This document shows, in pieces, positions 1 through 9,284 of a stretch of 36,755 nucleotides of DNA. Source of the stretch: an uncultured OM43 clade bacterium. Its GTDB lineage: Bacteria; Pseudomonadota; Gammaproteobacteria; Burkholderiales; Methylophilaceae. Location of the stretch: positions 1-36,755 of the forward strand of contig CACEEB010000010.1 of NCBI GenBank assembly GCA_902558495.1, given 5' to 3'. Below the pieces are notes generated by a model. It saw nothing but the letters and a program-made list of their open reading frames with translations. It ran no database searches and was not told where the DNA came from. Both the position numbers and the translations under genes were made by a program. Positions within the stretch are counted from its first letter, which is position 1. Every line of letters starts with the position of its first letter.

Positions 1-988
1 ACGCTATTCTCTCTGGACTCCACCAATAACCGTTATATATTAACGCAGCATACCTAGGCATAATATCGTCTTTAAGATGGGCAACCTCTCTATCAAGAGT
101 TAATGACTCTATAGCTCTATGGGCTCTCAAAAGAATAGTACCTCCAGGAGTTTCGTAGCAACCTCTTGCCTTCATCCCAACATATCTATTTTCTACTAAA
201 TCTAATCTTCCAATACCATGCTTTCCACCTAAATCATTCAAACTTTCTAATATTTCATGTGGAGCTTTGTTATATCCATTCAAGTTCACCGGGTCACCAT
301 GCTCAAAACCAATAGTGATCTCCTCCGCCTCGTCTGGTGCATCTTTTGGGCTTACAGACCATCTCCACATAGACTCCTCAGGAGCATTCTTTGGGTCTTC
401 CAAGTGCCTACCTTCGTATGAAATATGCAAGAGATTTGCATCCATACTATATGGACTTCCTCCAGATTTATGTTTCATCTCAACAGGAATAGCATTTTTT
501 TCGGCAAATTTAAGTAATTTCTCCCTACTTAATAGATCCCATTCTCTCCAAGGTGCAATAATCTTTATATCAGGATTAATAGCATAAGCTCCCAATTCAA
601 ACCTAACCTGATCATTTCCTTTTCCTGTAGCGCCATGAGATATTGCATTACTTCCAGTCTCATTAGCAATTTCAACCAGCCTTTTCGTAATTAAAGGTCT
701 TGCAATTGATGTTCCTAATAAGTACTCACCTTCGTAAATGGCATTTGCTCTGAACATAGGAAATACAAAGTCTCTTACAAATTCTTCTCTTAGATCCTCT
801 ATAAATATCTCTTTAACCCCGGCTGATGTTGCTTTTGCTCTAGCTGGTTCTATTTCCTCCTTTTGGCCAAGATCTGCTGTAAACGTTACTACCTCACATT
901 TGTATTCTTGTTGAAGCCATTTAAGAATTACTGAGGTATCTAAGCCTCCTGAGTACGCAAGCACAATTTTTTTAATATCTTTAATCAT
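1..988 (-). CDS. argG: Argininosuccinate synthase (partial, C-terminus beyond window)
   Basis: This enzyme joins citrulline and aspartate using ATP to make argininosuccinate, the penultimate step of arginine synthesis. The minus-strand reading frame opens at ATG 988 and stays open to base 1, giving 329 residues of a family usually about 400 long, so only the C-terminal part is missing. The N-terminus shows the ATP-pyrophosphatase signature AYSGGLDTS, followed by TADLGQKEE. Further on are [15 protein letters not shown] and [12 protein letters not shown], both typical of ArgG. It is the last visible gene of argD-argF-argG. Its start lies only 5 bases past the argF stop, and a Shine-Dalgarno (AGGAAAG) sits inside the 3' end of argF, so the two are probably translationally coupled. 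Identity is very secure. Confidence 0.97.
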   Translation of the reverse strand, partial: MIKDIKKIVLAYSGGLDTSVILKWLQQEYKCEVVTFTADLGQKEEIEPARAKATSAGVKEIFIEDLREEFVRDFVFPMFRANAIYEGEYLLGTSIARPLITKRLVEIANETGSNAISHGATGKGNDQVRFELGAYAINPDIKIIAPWREWDLLSREKLLKFAEKNAIPVEMKHKSGGSPYSMDANLLHISYEGRHLEDPKNAPEESMWRWSVSPKDAPDEAEEITIGFEHGDPVNLNGYNKAPHEILESLNDLGGKHGIGRLDLVENRYVGMKARGCYETPGGTILLRAHRAIESLTLDREVAHLKDDIMPRYAALIYNGYWWSPERIA

Positions 989-993
989 TTCAA

Positions 994-1905
994 TTACTTT
1001 CCTAACAATAAATATTCAAGTAATGCTTTTTGAACGTGCAGCCTATTTTCTGCTTCTTCCCAAACAACACTTTGATCCCCATCAATAACCTCCGCAGTAA
1101 CCTCTTCTCCTCTATGAGCAGGTAAACAATGCATAAAAATCGCATCTTTATTAGCTAATTTCATCATGTCTTTATTTACCTGCCAATCTGCAAAGTCCCT
1201 TATTCTGTCTTTTTTTTCCTCTTCAAATCCCATGCTTGTCCACACATCTGTAGTGACAATATCTGCTCCTTTCGTTGCATCCATAGGGTCTTTAAACTCT
1301 TCGAAATGATCGTTTCCTAATAGGCCAACTCTTTCAACTTTTACTTCGTATCCAATAGGTGTCGATACATGCACATTAAAATCTAATAATTCAGCTGCTT
1401 GAAGCCAGGTATTACATACATTATTAGAATCTCCTATCCAAGCAACAGTTTTACCTTTAATAGACCCTCTTTTTTCTATGAATGTAAAAATATCAGCCAA
1501 TATTTGGCAGGGATGATATTCGTTAGTAAGGCCATTAATAACAGGAACTCTTGAATTATTTGCAAATCTTTCAATAATATCCTGTTCAAATGTCCTAATC
1601 ATAACTGCATCGCACATTCTAGAAATAACTTGCGCCGCATCTTCAACTGGCTCTCCTCTACCTAATTGGGAGTCTCTGGTATTTAAATATATTGCATTGC
1701 CCCCTAATTGATGCATTCCAGCCTCAAAGGAAAGTCTTGTTCTTGTGCTTGCCTTCTCAAAGATCATCACTAAAGATCTATCCTCAAGTGGCCAATATTT
1801 CTCATAGGCCTTGTACTTTGATTTGATCCATTTTGTTTTTTTAAAAATAGTCTCTAACTCTGAGGAAGTTAAGTTATTAAATTCAAGAAAGTGCTTAACA
1901 GCCAT
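994..1905 (-). CDS. argF: Ornithine carbamoyltransferase
   Basis: This cytosolic enzyme transfers the carbamoyl group from carbamoyl phosphate to ornithine, giving citrulline. The 303-residue protein has the carbamoyl-phosphate loop STRTR (about residues 54-58, in [11 protein letters not shown]) and the HPCQ motif ([10 protein letters not shown]). It also has the C-terminal [11 protein letters not shown] loop whose Cys and His bind ornithine. Length is normal for the anabolic enzyme. It sits between argD (2 bases upstream) and argG (5 bases downstream), and all three read on the minus strand, so one operon is the simplest reading. No internal promoter or terminator is visible in these tiny gaps. 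Confidence 0.98.
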   Translation of the reverse strand: MAVKHFLEFNNLTSSELETIFKKTKWIKSKYKAYEKYWPLEDRSLVMIFEKASTRTRLSFEAGMHQLGGNAIYLNTRDSQLGRGEPVEDAAQVISRMCDAVMIRTFEQDIIERFANNSRVPVINGLTNEYHPCQILADIFTFIEKRGSIKGKTVAWIGDSNNVCNTWLQAAELLDFNVHVSTPIGYEVKVERVGLLGNDHFEEFKDPMDATKGADIVTTDVWTSMGFEEEKKDRIRDFADWQVNKDMMKLANKDAIFMHCLPAHRGEEVTAEVIDGDQSVVWEEAENRLHVQKALLEYLLLGK

Positions 1906-1907
1906 TT

Positions 1908-3104
1908 TTAATTTTTCTCTATAAAATTGATAATCAATGTGCTTAATTTATCCACTAAAAATTGAGATTCACTCTTATTTATAATTAATGGAGGTAACAA
2001 CCTTATAACATTATCAGCAGTTACATTTATTAATAGCTTTTCATCTAAAGCTATTTGAATTAAATCATTACATGGAACAGATAGCTCAACACCTAACATC
2101 AAACCAATATGTCTAATTTTTTTAACCAGTTTATACCCCTGAAGGTTTTTTTCTAGTTCTTTGGCTATAAAATCCCCTTGGGTAATTGCATTCTCCATAA
2201 GAGACTCTTTTTTAATAACTTTCAGTGTTACTGATGAAGATACACAGGCTAAAGGATTCCCTCCAAATGTTGATCCATGCTTTCCTGGGACCATTAGATT
2301 GGATGTTTTCTTGTTAGTTATGCACGCACCAACGGGTACTCCAGACGCTAATCCTTTTGCAAGAGTTACTACATCAGGTTTAATTTTACTATGCTGAAAT
2401 GCAAACCATTTCCCTGTTCTGCCAATCCCACATTGAACTTCATCGAAAATTAAAAGCCAATTATTCATATCACAAATTTTTCTAAGATTGGAAAGATAGT
2501 TACTCAAGTTTTTAGGTATATTGATTCCGCCTTCACCTTGAATTGGTTCTAACATTATGGCTACAATATTATTATTTTGATTCGCAATCTTTTCTATTGA
2601 ATCAATATCATCATAAGGAACTCTAATAAAGCCAGGCATTAAGGGTTCAAAACCAGCTTGCGCCTTTCTACTTCCTGTTGCAGTCAAGGTGGCCATACTT
2701 CTGCCATGCCATGCTTTATCCATTACTATAATGTCAGGAGAATGGATCTTTTGTTTATGACCGTGAAGTCTTGCAATTTTAATTGCTGCTTCATTTGCTT
2801 CACATCCTGAATTACAGAAAAAAGCTGAGGATAATTGAGAAAGATCTGCTAATTCTTCTGCCAATAAAGATTGTTCCTCTATATTATAATAATTGGATAC
2901 ATGAATTAACTTGGATACTTGCTGAGTTAGAGCATTAACAAGCGCTGGATGATTATGACCAAGAGTATTAACAGCTACCCCAGAAAGTGCATCAAGATAT
3001 TTTTTACCATGTTTATCGAACAGCCATACTCCTTCTCCTTTTTCAAAAGAGACAGGAAGTCTGTTGTAAGTATTTAATAAATTATTATTTTTTTTTAAAT
3101 TCAT
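1908..3104 (-). CDS. argD: Acetylornithine/succinyldiaminopimelate aminotransferase
   Basis: This is a class III, PLP-dependent aminotransferase that interconverts N-acetylornithine and N-acetylglutamate semialdehyde. Such enzymes often also serve lysine synthesis. The 398 residues include NTLGHNHP, NSGCEANEAAIKIARLHG, the PLP-binding IFDEVQCGIGRTG, the Schiff-base lysine in TLAKGLASGVPVGA, and the phosphate-binding STFGGNPLA. The ATG at 3104 is preferred because family members begin a few residues before the NTYNRLPVSF block, but I see no Shine-Dalgarno before it. A strong factor-independent terminator of the upstream gene ends about 7 bases before this start codon, so the argDFG promoter is not obvious. 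It is the first gene of argD-argF-argG. Confidence 0.96.
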   Translation of the reverse strand: MNLKKNNNLLNTYNRLPVSFEKGEGVWLFDKHGKKYLDALSGVAVNTLGHNHPALVNALTQQVSKLIHVSNYYNIEEQSLLAEELADLSQLSSAFFCNSGCEANEAAIKIARLHGHKQKIHSPDIIVMDKAWHGRSMATLTATGSRKAQAGFEPLMPGFIRVPYDDIDSIEKIANQNNNIVAIMLEPIQGEGGINIPKNLSNYLSNLRKICDMNNWLLIFDEVQCGIGRTGKWFAFQHSKIKPDVVTLAKGLASGVPVGACITNKKTSNLMVPGKHGSTFGGNPLACVSSSVTLKVIKKESLMENAITQGDFIAKELEKNLQGYKLVKKIRHIGLMLGVELSVPCNDLIQIALDEKLLINVTADNVIRLLPPLIINKSESQFLVDKLSTLIINFIEKN

Positions 3105-3110
3105 AATTAG

Positions 3111-3141
3111 AAATAAAAACGGCGACTTAAAGCCGCCGTTA
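3111..3141 (-). terminator. Rho-independent terminator of the PuuD-like gene, abutting argD
   Basis: Read on the minus strand, a 7-bp stem AACGGCG/CGCCGTT (arms at 3134-3140 and 3118-3124) with a 9-base loop is followed directly by TTTTATTT. This is a textbook intrinsic terminator, 16 bases past the stop of the PuuD-like gene at 3157. It is oriented to stop transcription of that gene and lies only about 7 bases before the argD start codon. It could therefore also act as an attenuator for argD. Confidence 0.85.
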
Positions 3142-3156
3142 GAAAATTAGGTGGCT

Positions 3157-3738
3157 TTATAAACCAAGCAATGCACGATGTGACAAACCATTTGTCATTA
3201 AAAGTAACATTGGTATGGATAATAATGTGTTCGTTCTTGATGCTAATAAAGCAACTCTTCTTGCCTTACCTTTCTCCTCGTCAGTTGCTTTTTTCATACC
3301 TAAAACCTTTTGTTGGTTTGGCCATATAAGAACCCAAACATTAAACAACATAATTGTTCCGAACCAGGAACCTAAACCGATTGCTTCGTATCCATTTTGT
3401 AATAAAAATGCATCTGAGAAATTTGCACCAAGTAATGCTGCTCCAGCAAGCCATGTTGCTAATGCTGCCCATCTAAACCACAACAATGCAAGGGGAGCTA
3501 CGTGCTTGGTTATTCCGCCAGCACTTCCATCAGCTGCTGCTGCTTTTAAGGCTGGAACTTGAACAAAGTTAAAGTAATATAAAAGTCCAATCCAAGCGAT
3601 ACCAGCAACAGCATGGAACCATCTCAGGATGCCATAATAAATAGATGCTGGAGAGGAGGCCAAAGCAAATATAACTATTACACTAAGAATCACACCAGCA
3701 ATGATTGTGCCCTTAATTGAATCTAGTGGATTGTTCAT
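3157..3738 (-). CDS. PuuD-like (urate hydroxylase family) membrane protein, short form
   Basis: This 193-residue membrane protein resembles the N-terminal membrane part of the PuuD/DUF989 family. The diagnostic stretch is YYGILRWFHAVAGIAWIGLL (residues 34-53), followed by FNFVQVPALKA and a segment like FGTIMLFNVWVLIWPNQQKVLG. About four or five hydrophobic spans are visible. Full-length PuuD proteins are roughly twice as long and end in a cytochrome c domain. Here there is no CxxCH motif and the protein ends after NGLSHRALLGL, so urate oxidation should not be assumed. Histidines 42 and 79 and the C-terminal SHR are candidate heme or metal ligands. The coding sequence is richer in alanine and G+C than its neighbours, which fits high expression. 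A strong terminator follows it, and an AAAGGA Shine-Dalgarno lies about 11 bases before the ATG. Confidence 0.7.
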   Translation of the reverse strand: MNNPLDSIKGTIIAGVILSVIVIFALASSPASIYYGILRWFHAVAGIAWIGLLYYFNFVQVPALKAAAADGSAGGITKHVAPLALLWFRWAALATWLAGAALLGANFSDAFLLQNGYEAIGLGSWFGTIMLFNVWVLIWPNQQKVLGMKKATDEEKGKARRVALLASRTNTLLSIPMLLLMTNGLSHRALLGL

Positions 3739-3782
3739 ATTAAAATATCCTTTTATATAACTCTTTTAATTTTAAAGATATG

Positions 3783-3804
3783 ATTATACTTAAACTTGTA
3801 TAAT
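3783..3804. promoter_or_regulatory. Divergent -10 pair between PuuD-like and EamA genes
   Basis: The 96-base divergent gap (3739-3834) contains an inverted repeat ATTATAC-N8-GTATAAT (arms 3783-3789 and 3798-3804). Each arm presents a consensus -10 hexamer TATAAT, one on the minus strand toward the PuuD-like gene and one on the plus strand toward the EamA gene. I found no good -35 box at 16-18 bases for either. The reading as back-to-back promoters is inference from hexamer match and position. Confidence 0.4.
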
Positions 3805-3834
3805 TAATATACTCCAAATCAATTTATTTTAAAT

Positions 3835-4692
3835 ATGCCAAAACTCCAAAAAGGCTTCCTTTGGATGCTCATAGCCACATTATTTTTTTCCATCATGGGA
3901 GCATCAGTCAAATTAGGAAGTAAAAATTTCTCTCCAATTGAGCTAGTATTTTATCGCTCTGCTGTAAGCTTATTCTTTATTATCTTTATCATGAAAAAGA
4001 ATAGTGTGACATTTCATACAAATTTCTTGATACTTCATATGAAAAGATCTTTAGTAGGTTTTTTCTCACTTATCTTATTTTTTTATGCGATCACCCATCT
4101 CCCTCTAAGTACAGCAATATCATTAAACTATACATCCCCACTTTTTGTAGGACTTTTATTACCCTTTATCCTCAAGAGAAAGTTTAATTTTAAAATTTTC
4201 TTAATGATTTTTATTGGATTTATAGGAGTATTTTTTATACTAAAACCATCTTTTCATGATCAAAGCTTAATTGCAGGTTGTATTGGTATTCTTTCGGGCC
4301 TTGGGGCAGGAGTAGCTTACCTTTATGTAACTCAGTTAGGTCAACTCAAGGAGCCTGACGCTAGAACAGTATTTTTCTTTACCCTTATATCGACGTTAGG
4401 CTCAGGTATACTTCTAATCAATCAAGATACATACACTCCCTTAATATCTGATTTTTATATACTTTTATGTCTTGGAGGATCTGCAACAATCGCTCAGATT
4501 GCAATCACGAGAGCATATCGTATTGGAAATACTTTGGGCAATGCTAGCCTTTCTTATTTGACTATAATTTTTTCAGCACTTATTGGAATTTTATTCTTTA
4601 GGGAAATGATTGATTTTTTTAGTATATTAGGAATGCTTCTAATAATTGGAAGTGGAATTTTCGTTTCTATAAAACAATCAAGGTTCAAGTAA
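3835..4692 (+). CDS. EamA/DMT-family inner-membrane transporter
   Basis: This 285-residue hydrophobic protein has about ten transmembrane segments in two similar halves, the layout of the drug/metabolite transporter superfamily (EamA domains). Typical features are the N-terminal GFLWMLIATLFFSIMGASVK, the LPLSTAISLNYTSPLFV segment that ends the first half, and the C-terminal FREMIDFFSILGMLLIIGSGI. Members of this group export metabolites or amino-acid-like compounds, but the substrate cannot be read from sequence. Its 3' end overlaps the convergent response-regulator gene by 15 bases, so neither gene has room for an intrinsic terminator. It stands alone, divergent from the PuuD-like gene. Confidence 0.85.
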   Translation: MPKLQKGFLWMLIATLFFSIMGASVKLGSKNFSPIELVFYRSAVSLFFIIFIMKKNSVTFHTNFLILHMKRSLVGFFSLILFFYAITHLPLSTAISLNYTSPLFVGLLLPFILKRKFNFKIFLMIFIGFIGVFFILKPSFHDQSLIAGCIGILSGLGAGVAYLYVTQLGQLKEPDARTVFFFTLISTLGSGILLINQDTYTPLISDFYILLCLGGSATIAQIAITRAYRIGNTLGNASLSYLTIIFSALIGILFFREMIDFFSILGMLLIIGSGIFVSIKQSRFK

Positions 4693-5316
4693 CCCACATC
4701 GAATCGCAATTAAAGCAATCTCAGCCGAATTATTTGCATTTAATTTCTGTTTAATATTATATAAGTGTGTTCCTACTGTTCGTGGGCTTAAGCAAATTGT
4801 TTCTGCAATTTCATTAGTACTTTTTCCCTTAGCAAGTGCAATAAAAACTTCAAATTCTCTATCTGATAAAACTTCAACTGGATTATTTTCTCCAGATAGC
4901 TGGGTTATTGCCATTTGTTGAGCAATGGATGACTCTAGGTATTTTGTGCCTTTTTGAACTGACCTTATGGCTTTAATAAGTTCTTCTGCAGCACTTCTTT
5001 TTGTTAAATAGCCTAAAGCACCGGCATTTAATGCTCTTTTTGGATGTACCGAATCTTCATGAGCAGAAAGTACAAGAATTTTTGCATTTTTATCATGAGC
5101 CAATATCCTTTCAATAGCTTCTAATCCTCCTATACCTGGCATAGTTATATCCATAATAGTGATATCAGGATTGTGTTCTTTGTAAGATTTAATACCTGCT
5201 TCGCCAGACTCTGCCTCAGCTATCACATCCATATCTTGCTCTGAGTCTATAAGCATTTTAAATCCCATTCTCACCACTGAATGATCATCGACTAATAAAA
5301 CTTTCATGTTACTCAT
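4678..5316 (-). CDS. NarL/FixJ-family response regulator
   Basis: This is a 212-residue two-component DNA-binding regulator. The N-terminal receiver domain (about residues 4-120) has the acidic pair D10-D11, the phospho-acceptor D56 (DITIMDITMPG), S84 (LVLSAHED) and K106 (GYLTKRSA). The C-terminal LuxR-type helix-turn-helix runs from LSDREFEVFIALAKGKS through SPRTVGTHLYNIKQKL. The overall pattern is closest to UvrY/GacA-type regulators. It follows its kinase gene by 7 bases, and the kinase stop codon TAG forms part of this gene's Shine-Dalgarno (TAGGAG), so the two are co-translated. Targets are unknown. The adjacent acetyl-CoA synthetase gene is one possible target (inference). Confidence 0.92.
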   Translation of the reverse strand: MSNMKVLLVDDHSVVRMGFKMLIDSEQDMDVIAEAESGEAGIKSYKEHNPDITIMDITMPGIGGLEAIERILAHDKNAKILVLSAHEDSVHPKRALNAGALGYLTKRSAAEELIKAIRSVQKGTKYLESSIAQQMAITQLSGENNPVEVLSDREFEVFIALAKGKSTNEIAETICLSPRTVGTHLYNIKQKLNANNSAEIALIAIRCGLLEP

Positions 5317-5323
5317 AGAGCTC

Positions 5324-7033
5324 CTATATATCCAATGGGATAGAAATATTAATTGACGTACCCTCTCTTTTCACGCTTTTAATAGAAATATTTCCATTTA
5401 AAGCTTTAACTCTCTCTTGCATACCAATCAAGCCAAATTGCTTTGTTTTATCTAGTAATTTAGTATCAAAACCAATCCCGTCATCTGTAAAATTTAATTT
5501 TAGGTCTTTTTTATTATGATTCAAGCTTATTGTTATATTTTTTGCATTTGCATGTTTAAAACAGTTATTCATTGCTTCTTGAATAACGCGATAAATATTA
5601 ATATTTATGATTTCGCCCAAATGATCAAGCTTATCCCCTACATTTAAATCAATATTAATTTCTTTATTTTGGGTCTGGTAATTACTTATCATATCTTTTA
5701 ATGTCTCACTTAAACCTAAGTTATCTAAAGCCCCGGGCCTAAGCTGTCTTATAATGCTATGCATCCCGTCATAGATTTGATTTGCCGCAGATGTTACCGA
5801 GTTTGCAGCTTCCTCAATATCCTTATTCTTTCCTTTTGTGCGGTTCGTTATATTTGCTGCAAATATCTTTATAGCTGAGACATATTGACCTAATTCATCA
5901 TGCAACTCCCGAGCTAGGCTTCTGCGCTCATCTTCAATATGATCTTGTATGATGGCAGTTAATTCTCTATTTTGTCTCAATTCCTTTTGTGATTTTTTGG
6001 CCAGCAATTTCTCCGAAAGGTCCCTCATACTAACAATATCCCCAATTATTTTATTGGTTTTTGTATCAATCAACGGGGATGCCGAAATTGATACATCAAT
6101 TAATTTACCGTCTTTAGTTAATCTTTTAGTTTCATAGTTAGTTATTGATTTTTCTTTCTTAAAAATCGTGAGCAGTTTTTGAAAATCTTTTTTAAGATCT
6201 GATGGAACAATTGTTTCTGCTGATTTACCAATAATTTCGTCCCTTTTATAACCAAATATAGTCTCCGCAGAATGATTCCAAAAAGAAATATTTAAATTTT
6301 TATCATGCATAATAATTGCATCCGCAGTTTGCTCTGCAATAGATGCGAGTCTTTGATTTTCATTAACTTTTGCTTCAAGTGAATCGCCCATTTTATTAAA
6401 GTTATTAGAAATAGAGTTAAATTCTGGTAATTCAAATTTTGGTAACCTTATATTCAAGGATCCACTACCCATTGATTCGATTGCTTTTAGCATTGGCTTG
6501 ATTGGTTCGAGCCATTTTCCCAAGAGGAAGTAAATAAAAATATTGATCATAATCAAGCCAAGGATTGCTATATAAAAAAGTCTGCTCATCTCAACCCAAG
6601 CTTCTTTGATTGTTCCAATTGGGCTAGTCTCTACAATAAGCCTTCCAAATCTTATGAGGCGACTATTAATATTGGGTTCTGGAGCTAAAAACTTAACAAA
6701 CCACTTTGGGGGATGCGTATTTTTTCGGTAAGTACTTTCCGGCGATTTATAAAGCAATTTACCTTGAAGGTTATATAACGAAATTCTATTACTTCGAACA
6801 TAACCTAAATCTTCAAGAAATCTCTGCATGACTATATGCGTATCACCCCAATCTGGATTCTGAACCGAGCTTATAATAACTGAATCCAAAAGCTGTAAAG
6901 TTACTTTATTCGCCGCCTCAACTCCCTCATCAATAGATTGTTTAGAGGCAAATATAAGAATGATACTCAAAACTAATATGAATGAGACCATGATCATGGA
7001 TATTAAAACATTAAGTCGAAGTCTTAAAGGCAT
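5324..7033 (-). CDS. Membrane sensor histidine kinase with HAMP and PAS domains (NarX/UhpB type)
   Basis: This 569-residue kinase pairs with the downstream response regulator. Residues 9-30 and about 152-171 are transmembrane spans bracketing a periplasmic sensor region of about 120 residues. HAMP follows (about 172-225), then a PAS domain (about 228-340, with FWNHSAETIFGYKRDEIIGK). The HisKA_3 dimerisation helix has the phosphorylated H378 in RSLARELHDELGQ. The ATPase domain shows the N box EAMNN (486-490), DDGIGFD (517-523) and GLIGMQERV. This is the architecture of kinases that phosphorylate NarL-type regulators. The periplasmic part suggests an external signal and the PAS domain a possible internal one, but neither ligand can be inferred. 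It is divergent from acs, and the gap carries an inverted repeat. Confidence 0.92.
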   Translation of the reverse strand: MPLRLRLNVLISMIMVSFILVLSIILIFASKQSIDEGVEAANKVTLQLLDSVIISSVQNPDWGDTHIVMQRFLEDLGYVRSNRISLYNLQGKLLYKSPESTYRKNTHPPKWFVKFLAPEPNINSRLIRFGRLIVETSPIGTIKEAWVEMSRLFYIAILGLIMINIFIYFLLGKWLEPIKPMLKAIESMGSGSLNIRLPKFELPEFNSISNNFNKMGDSLEAKVNENQRLASIAEQTADAIIMHDKNLNISFWNHSAETIFGYKRDEIIGKSAETIVPSDLKKDFQKLLTIFKKEKSITNYETKRLTKDGKLIDVSISASPLIDTKTNKIIGDIVSMRDLSEKLLAKKSQKELRQNRELTAIIQDHIEDERRSLARELHDELGQYVSAIKIFAANITNRTKGKNKDIEEAANSVTSAANQIYDGMHSIIRQLRPGALDNLGLSETLKDMISNYQTQNKEINIDLNVGDKLDHLGEIININIYRVIQEAMNNCFKHANAKNITISLNHNKKDLKLNFTDDGIGFDTKLLDKTKQFGLIGMQERVKALNGNISIKSVKREGTSINISIPLDI

Positions 7034-7071
7034 TATATTTATATAGATTTATTTTATTTTTCTCAGTGAAT

Positions 7072-7104
7072 ACTTGTATCATAAGCCCTTAATATTATAC
7101 AAGT
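7072..7104. promoter_or_regulatory. Inverted repeat in the kinase/acs divergent promoter region
   Basis: The 183-base gap between the kinase gene and acs holds ACTTGTAT (7072-7079) and its exact complement ATACAAGT (7097-7104). Their centres are 25 bases apart, about two and a half helical turns. The minus-strand reading of the right arm runs into TATAAT (7099-7094), a -10 box suited to the kinase gene. A second perfect dyad, TTTAACGTTAAA, lies at 7126-7137. Binding of a dimeric regulator, possibly the adjacent NarL-type protein, is inference. Confidence 0.35.
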
Positions 7105-7216
7105 GCAAAAAACATTATTTTTACATTTAACGTTAAAGACTAAATAAATGTTTTATTTTTTTATCAGTCTTCTTTATCATCTGTAAGGGTAATATTAAAT
7201 TAAAGGTAACTACTAA

Positions 7217-9190
7217 ATGGGTATCGAGTCTATTAATAATGAAGGAAGAGTATTTAATCCAAGTGATGAAACAGTAAATACAGCCAATGTATCAGGTATG
7301 GATAGTTATAAAGTTATTTGTAAAAAATTTACAAATAACTATGAAGAAAGCTGGGGGGAATTGGCCCGTGAGCTTTTATTATGGGAAAAACCATTTACAA
7401 AGATTCTAAATGAAGACAGAGCTCCTTTTTACAAATGGTTTGAGGATGGAAAAATAAATGCCTCATATAATTGCTTAGACAGGCATCTAAAAAAACAACC
7501 TAATAAATTAGCATTTATTTTTGAAGGTGATGATGGTTTTATAAAAACTATTACCTATAAGGATCTATATCATAAAGTTTGCGAGTTTGCCAACGGACTC
7601 AAAACTATAAACTTAGATGTTGGTGATAGAGTTATCATTTATCTTCCTATGACTATTGAGGCAGTAATTGCTATGCAGGCATGCGCACGCATAGGTCTTA
7701 CTCATTCTGTCGTATTTGGTGGTTTTTCCTCCAAAAGTATCCAAGAGAGAGTGATTGATGCTAAAGCGAAGCTAATTATTACTGCAGACTATCAATTTCG
7801 CGGTGGAAAAAAAATACCACTTAAAACTACAGTTGATGATGCAATTGCTATGGGAGGATGTACAACTGTTCAAAATATTATTTCCTTACAAAGAACTGAA
7901 GAGGATATTAGTCTAAATCCAGATGATATTTTGTGGTCTGATTTAATCAAAAATCAAAAAAATGAATGTGATCCAATTTTTGTGGATGCCGAACATCCTT
8001 TATTTATTTTATATACCTCTGGATCAACAGGCACACCAAAAGGTGTTCAACACTCAACTGCAGGTTATCTTCTTCATGCAATGAATACTTCCAGGTGGAC
8101 TTTTGATTTAAAAGATGATGATATTTATTGGTGTACAGCTGATGTTGGTTGGATAACTGGTCACAGCTATGTGACTTATGGTCCAACTGCTGTGGGTGCT
8201 ACACAAGTAATCTTTGAAGGTGTCCCAACATATCCAGATGCAAGTCGGTTTTGGCAAATCATTGAAAAACACAAAATCAGTATATTTTATACCGCACCTA
8301 CAGCTATCAGGGCACTTATAAAGGCGTCTGAAGTAGATCCTGAAACTCACCCAAAACATTTCAACTTGGCATCCTTAAGATTGTTAGGGACAGTTGGGGA
8401 ACCTATTAATCCAGAAGCTTGGATGTGGTATTACAAAGCAGTCGGCAATGAAAAATGTCCGATTGTTGATACATTTTGGCAGACAGAAACAGGTGGACAT
8501 GTAATTACTCCTTTACCAGGAGTGACTCCCTTAGTTCCAGGTTCTTGCACGCTTCCATTTCCTGGAATAGATATTGATGTTGTTGATGAGACAGGTAAAG
8601 AATTAGAATGGGGTAATGGAGGATTATTGGTAATTAAAAAACCATGGCCCTCGATGATAAGAAATATTTGGGGTGATCCAGAACGATTTAAAAAAAGCTA
8701 TTTTCCTGATGAGCTAGGTGGAAAATTATATTTGGCGGGTGATGGGGCTGTAAGAAATAAAGATAACGGTTACTTCACTATAATGGGAAGAATTGATGAT
8801 GTGCTTAATGTGTCAGGTCATAGACTAGGTACTCAAGAAATTGAATCTGCACTTGTTGCAAATAATCAAGTTGCTGAAGCGGCTGTAGTAGGTCGCCCAC
8901 ACGATGTTAAAGGAGAGTCGATAGTTGCATTCGTTGTTTTAAAATCAAAAAGGCCTGACAGCAGTAATGTTAAAGATATTATTTTAGCCCTAAGAGAATG
9001 GGTAAGTAACGAAATCGGACCGATAGCTAAGCCTGATGAAATTCGCTTTGGTGATAATTTACCTAAAACTAGATCAGGTAAAATTATGCGACGCCTTTTA
9101 AGATCCATCGCGAAAGACGAGGAAATTACTGCTGATGTTTCCACTCTTGAAAATCCAGCAATATTAGACCAACTTAGGGAAAAGATATAA
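7217..9190 (+). CDS. acs: Acetyl-CoA synthetase (AMP-forming acetate-CoA ligase)
   Basis: This enzyme activates acetate with ATP and CoA to acetyl-CoA through acetyl-AMP. The 657 residues match the usual length of about 650. Visible motifs are the phosphate-binding loop [15 protein letters not shown] (from residue 266), [15 protein letters not shown], the acyl-pocket motif [11 protein letters not shown], the hinge region [21 protein letters not shown], and the C-terminal [14 protein letters not shown]. The SGK lysine (near residue 622) is the residue acetylated to switch the enzyme off in known members. The first 25 residues are less conserved. The ATG at 7217 is supported by AGGT about 10 bases upstream. 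A propionate preference cannot be fully excluded, but the WQTETGG pocket favours acetate. It is transcribed away from a two-component system. Confidence 0.94.
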   Translation: MGIESINNEGRVFNPSDETVNTANVSGMDSYKVICKKFTNNYEESWGELARELLLWEKPFTKILNEDRAPFYKWFEDGKINASYNCLDRHLKKQPNKLAFIFEGDDGFIKTITYKDLYHKVCEFANGLKTINLDVGDRVIIYLPMTIEAVIAMQACARIGLTHSVVFGGFSSKSIQERVIDAKAKLIITADYQFRGGKKIPLKTTVDDAIAMGGCTTVQNIISLQRTEEDISLNPDDILWSDLIKNQKNECDPIFVDAEHPLFILYTSGSTGTPKGVQHSTAGYLLHAMNTSRWTFDLKDDDIYWCTADVGWITGHSYVTYGPTAVGATQVIFEGVPTYPDASRFWQIIEKHKISIFYTAPTAIRALIKASEVDPETHPKHFNLASLRLLGTVGEPINPEAWMWYYKAVGNEKCPIVDTFWQTETGGHVITPLPGVTPLVPGSCTLPFPGIDIDVVDETGKELEWGNGGLLVIKKPWPSMIRNIWGDPERFKKSYFPDELGGKLYLAGDGAVRNKDNGYFTIMGRIDDVLNVSGHRLGTQEIESALVANNQVAEAAVVGRPHDVKGESIVAFVVLKSKRPDSSNVKDIILALREWVSNEIGPIAKPDEIRFGDNLPKTRSGKIMRRLLRSIAKDEEITADVSTLENPAILDQLREKI

Positions 9191-9208
9191 TATATTAAAG
9201 ATTAAATC

Positions 9209-9226
9209 TGTTTTGCATGCAAAACA
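9209..9226. repeat. 18-bp perfect palindrome between acs and tldD
   Basis: TGTTTTGCATGCAAAACA is perfectly self-complementary and lies 19 bases after the acs stop. It could fold as a 7-bp stem with a CATG loop, but the T-run that would complete a terminator (9235-9242) starts about 8 bases too far downstream. An operator for a dimeric regulator acting on tldD, or an imperfect acs terminator, are both possible. Confidence 0.5.
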
Positions 9227-9284
9227 CATCAAGGTTTTTTTTAATTCTACCTCATAATTAATTAACGCATTTATACAAAATACT

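Noticed and set aside
267-587. Plus-strand open frame of 106 codons in the argG region
   Set aside because: The minus strand here encodes clear argininosuccinate synthase, so this is a shadow frame.
3215-3562. Plus-strand open frame of 115 codons inside the PuuD-like gene
   Set aside because: It is antisense to a convincing membrane protein gene with its own ribosome site and terminator, and the frame has no signal or family features.
9209-9242. Palindrome plus T-run as an acs intrinsic terminator
   Set aside because: The T-run begins about 8 bases after the stem, too far for a normal intrinsic terminator, so it is listed only as a palindrome.
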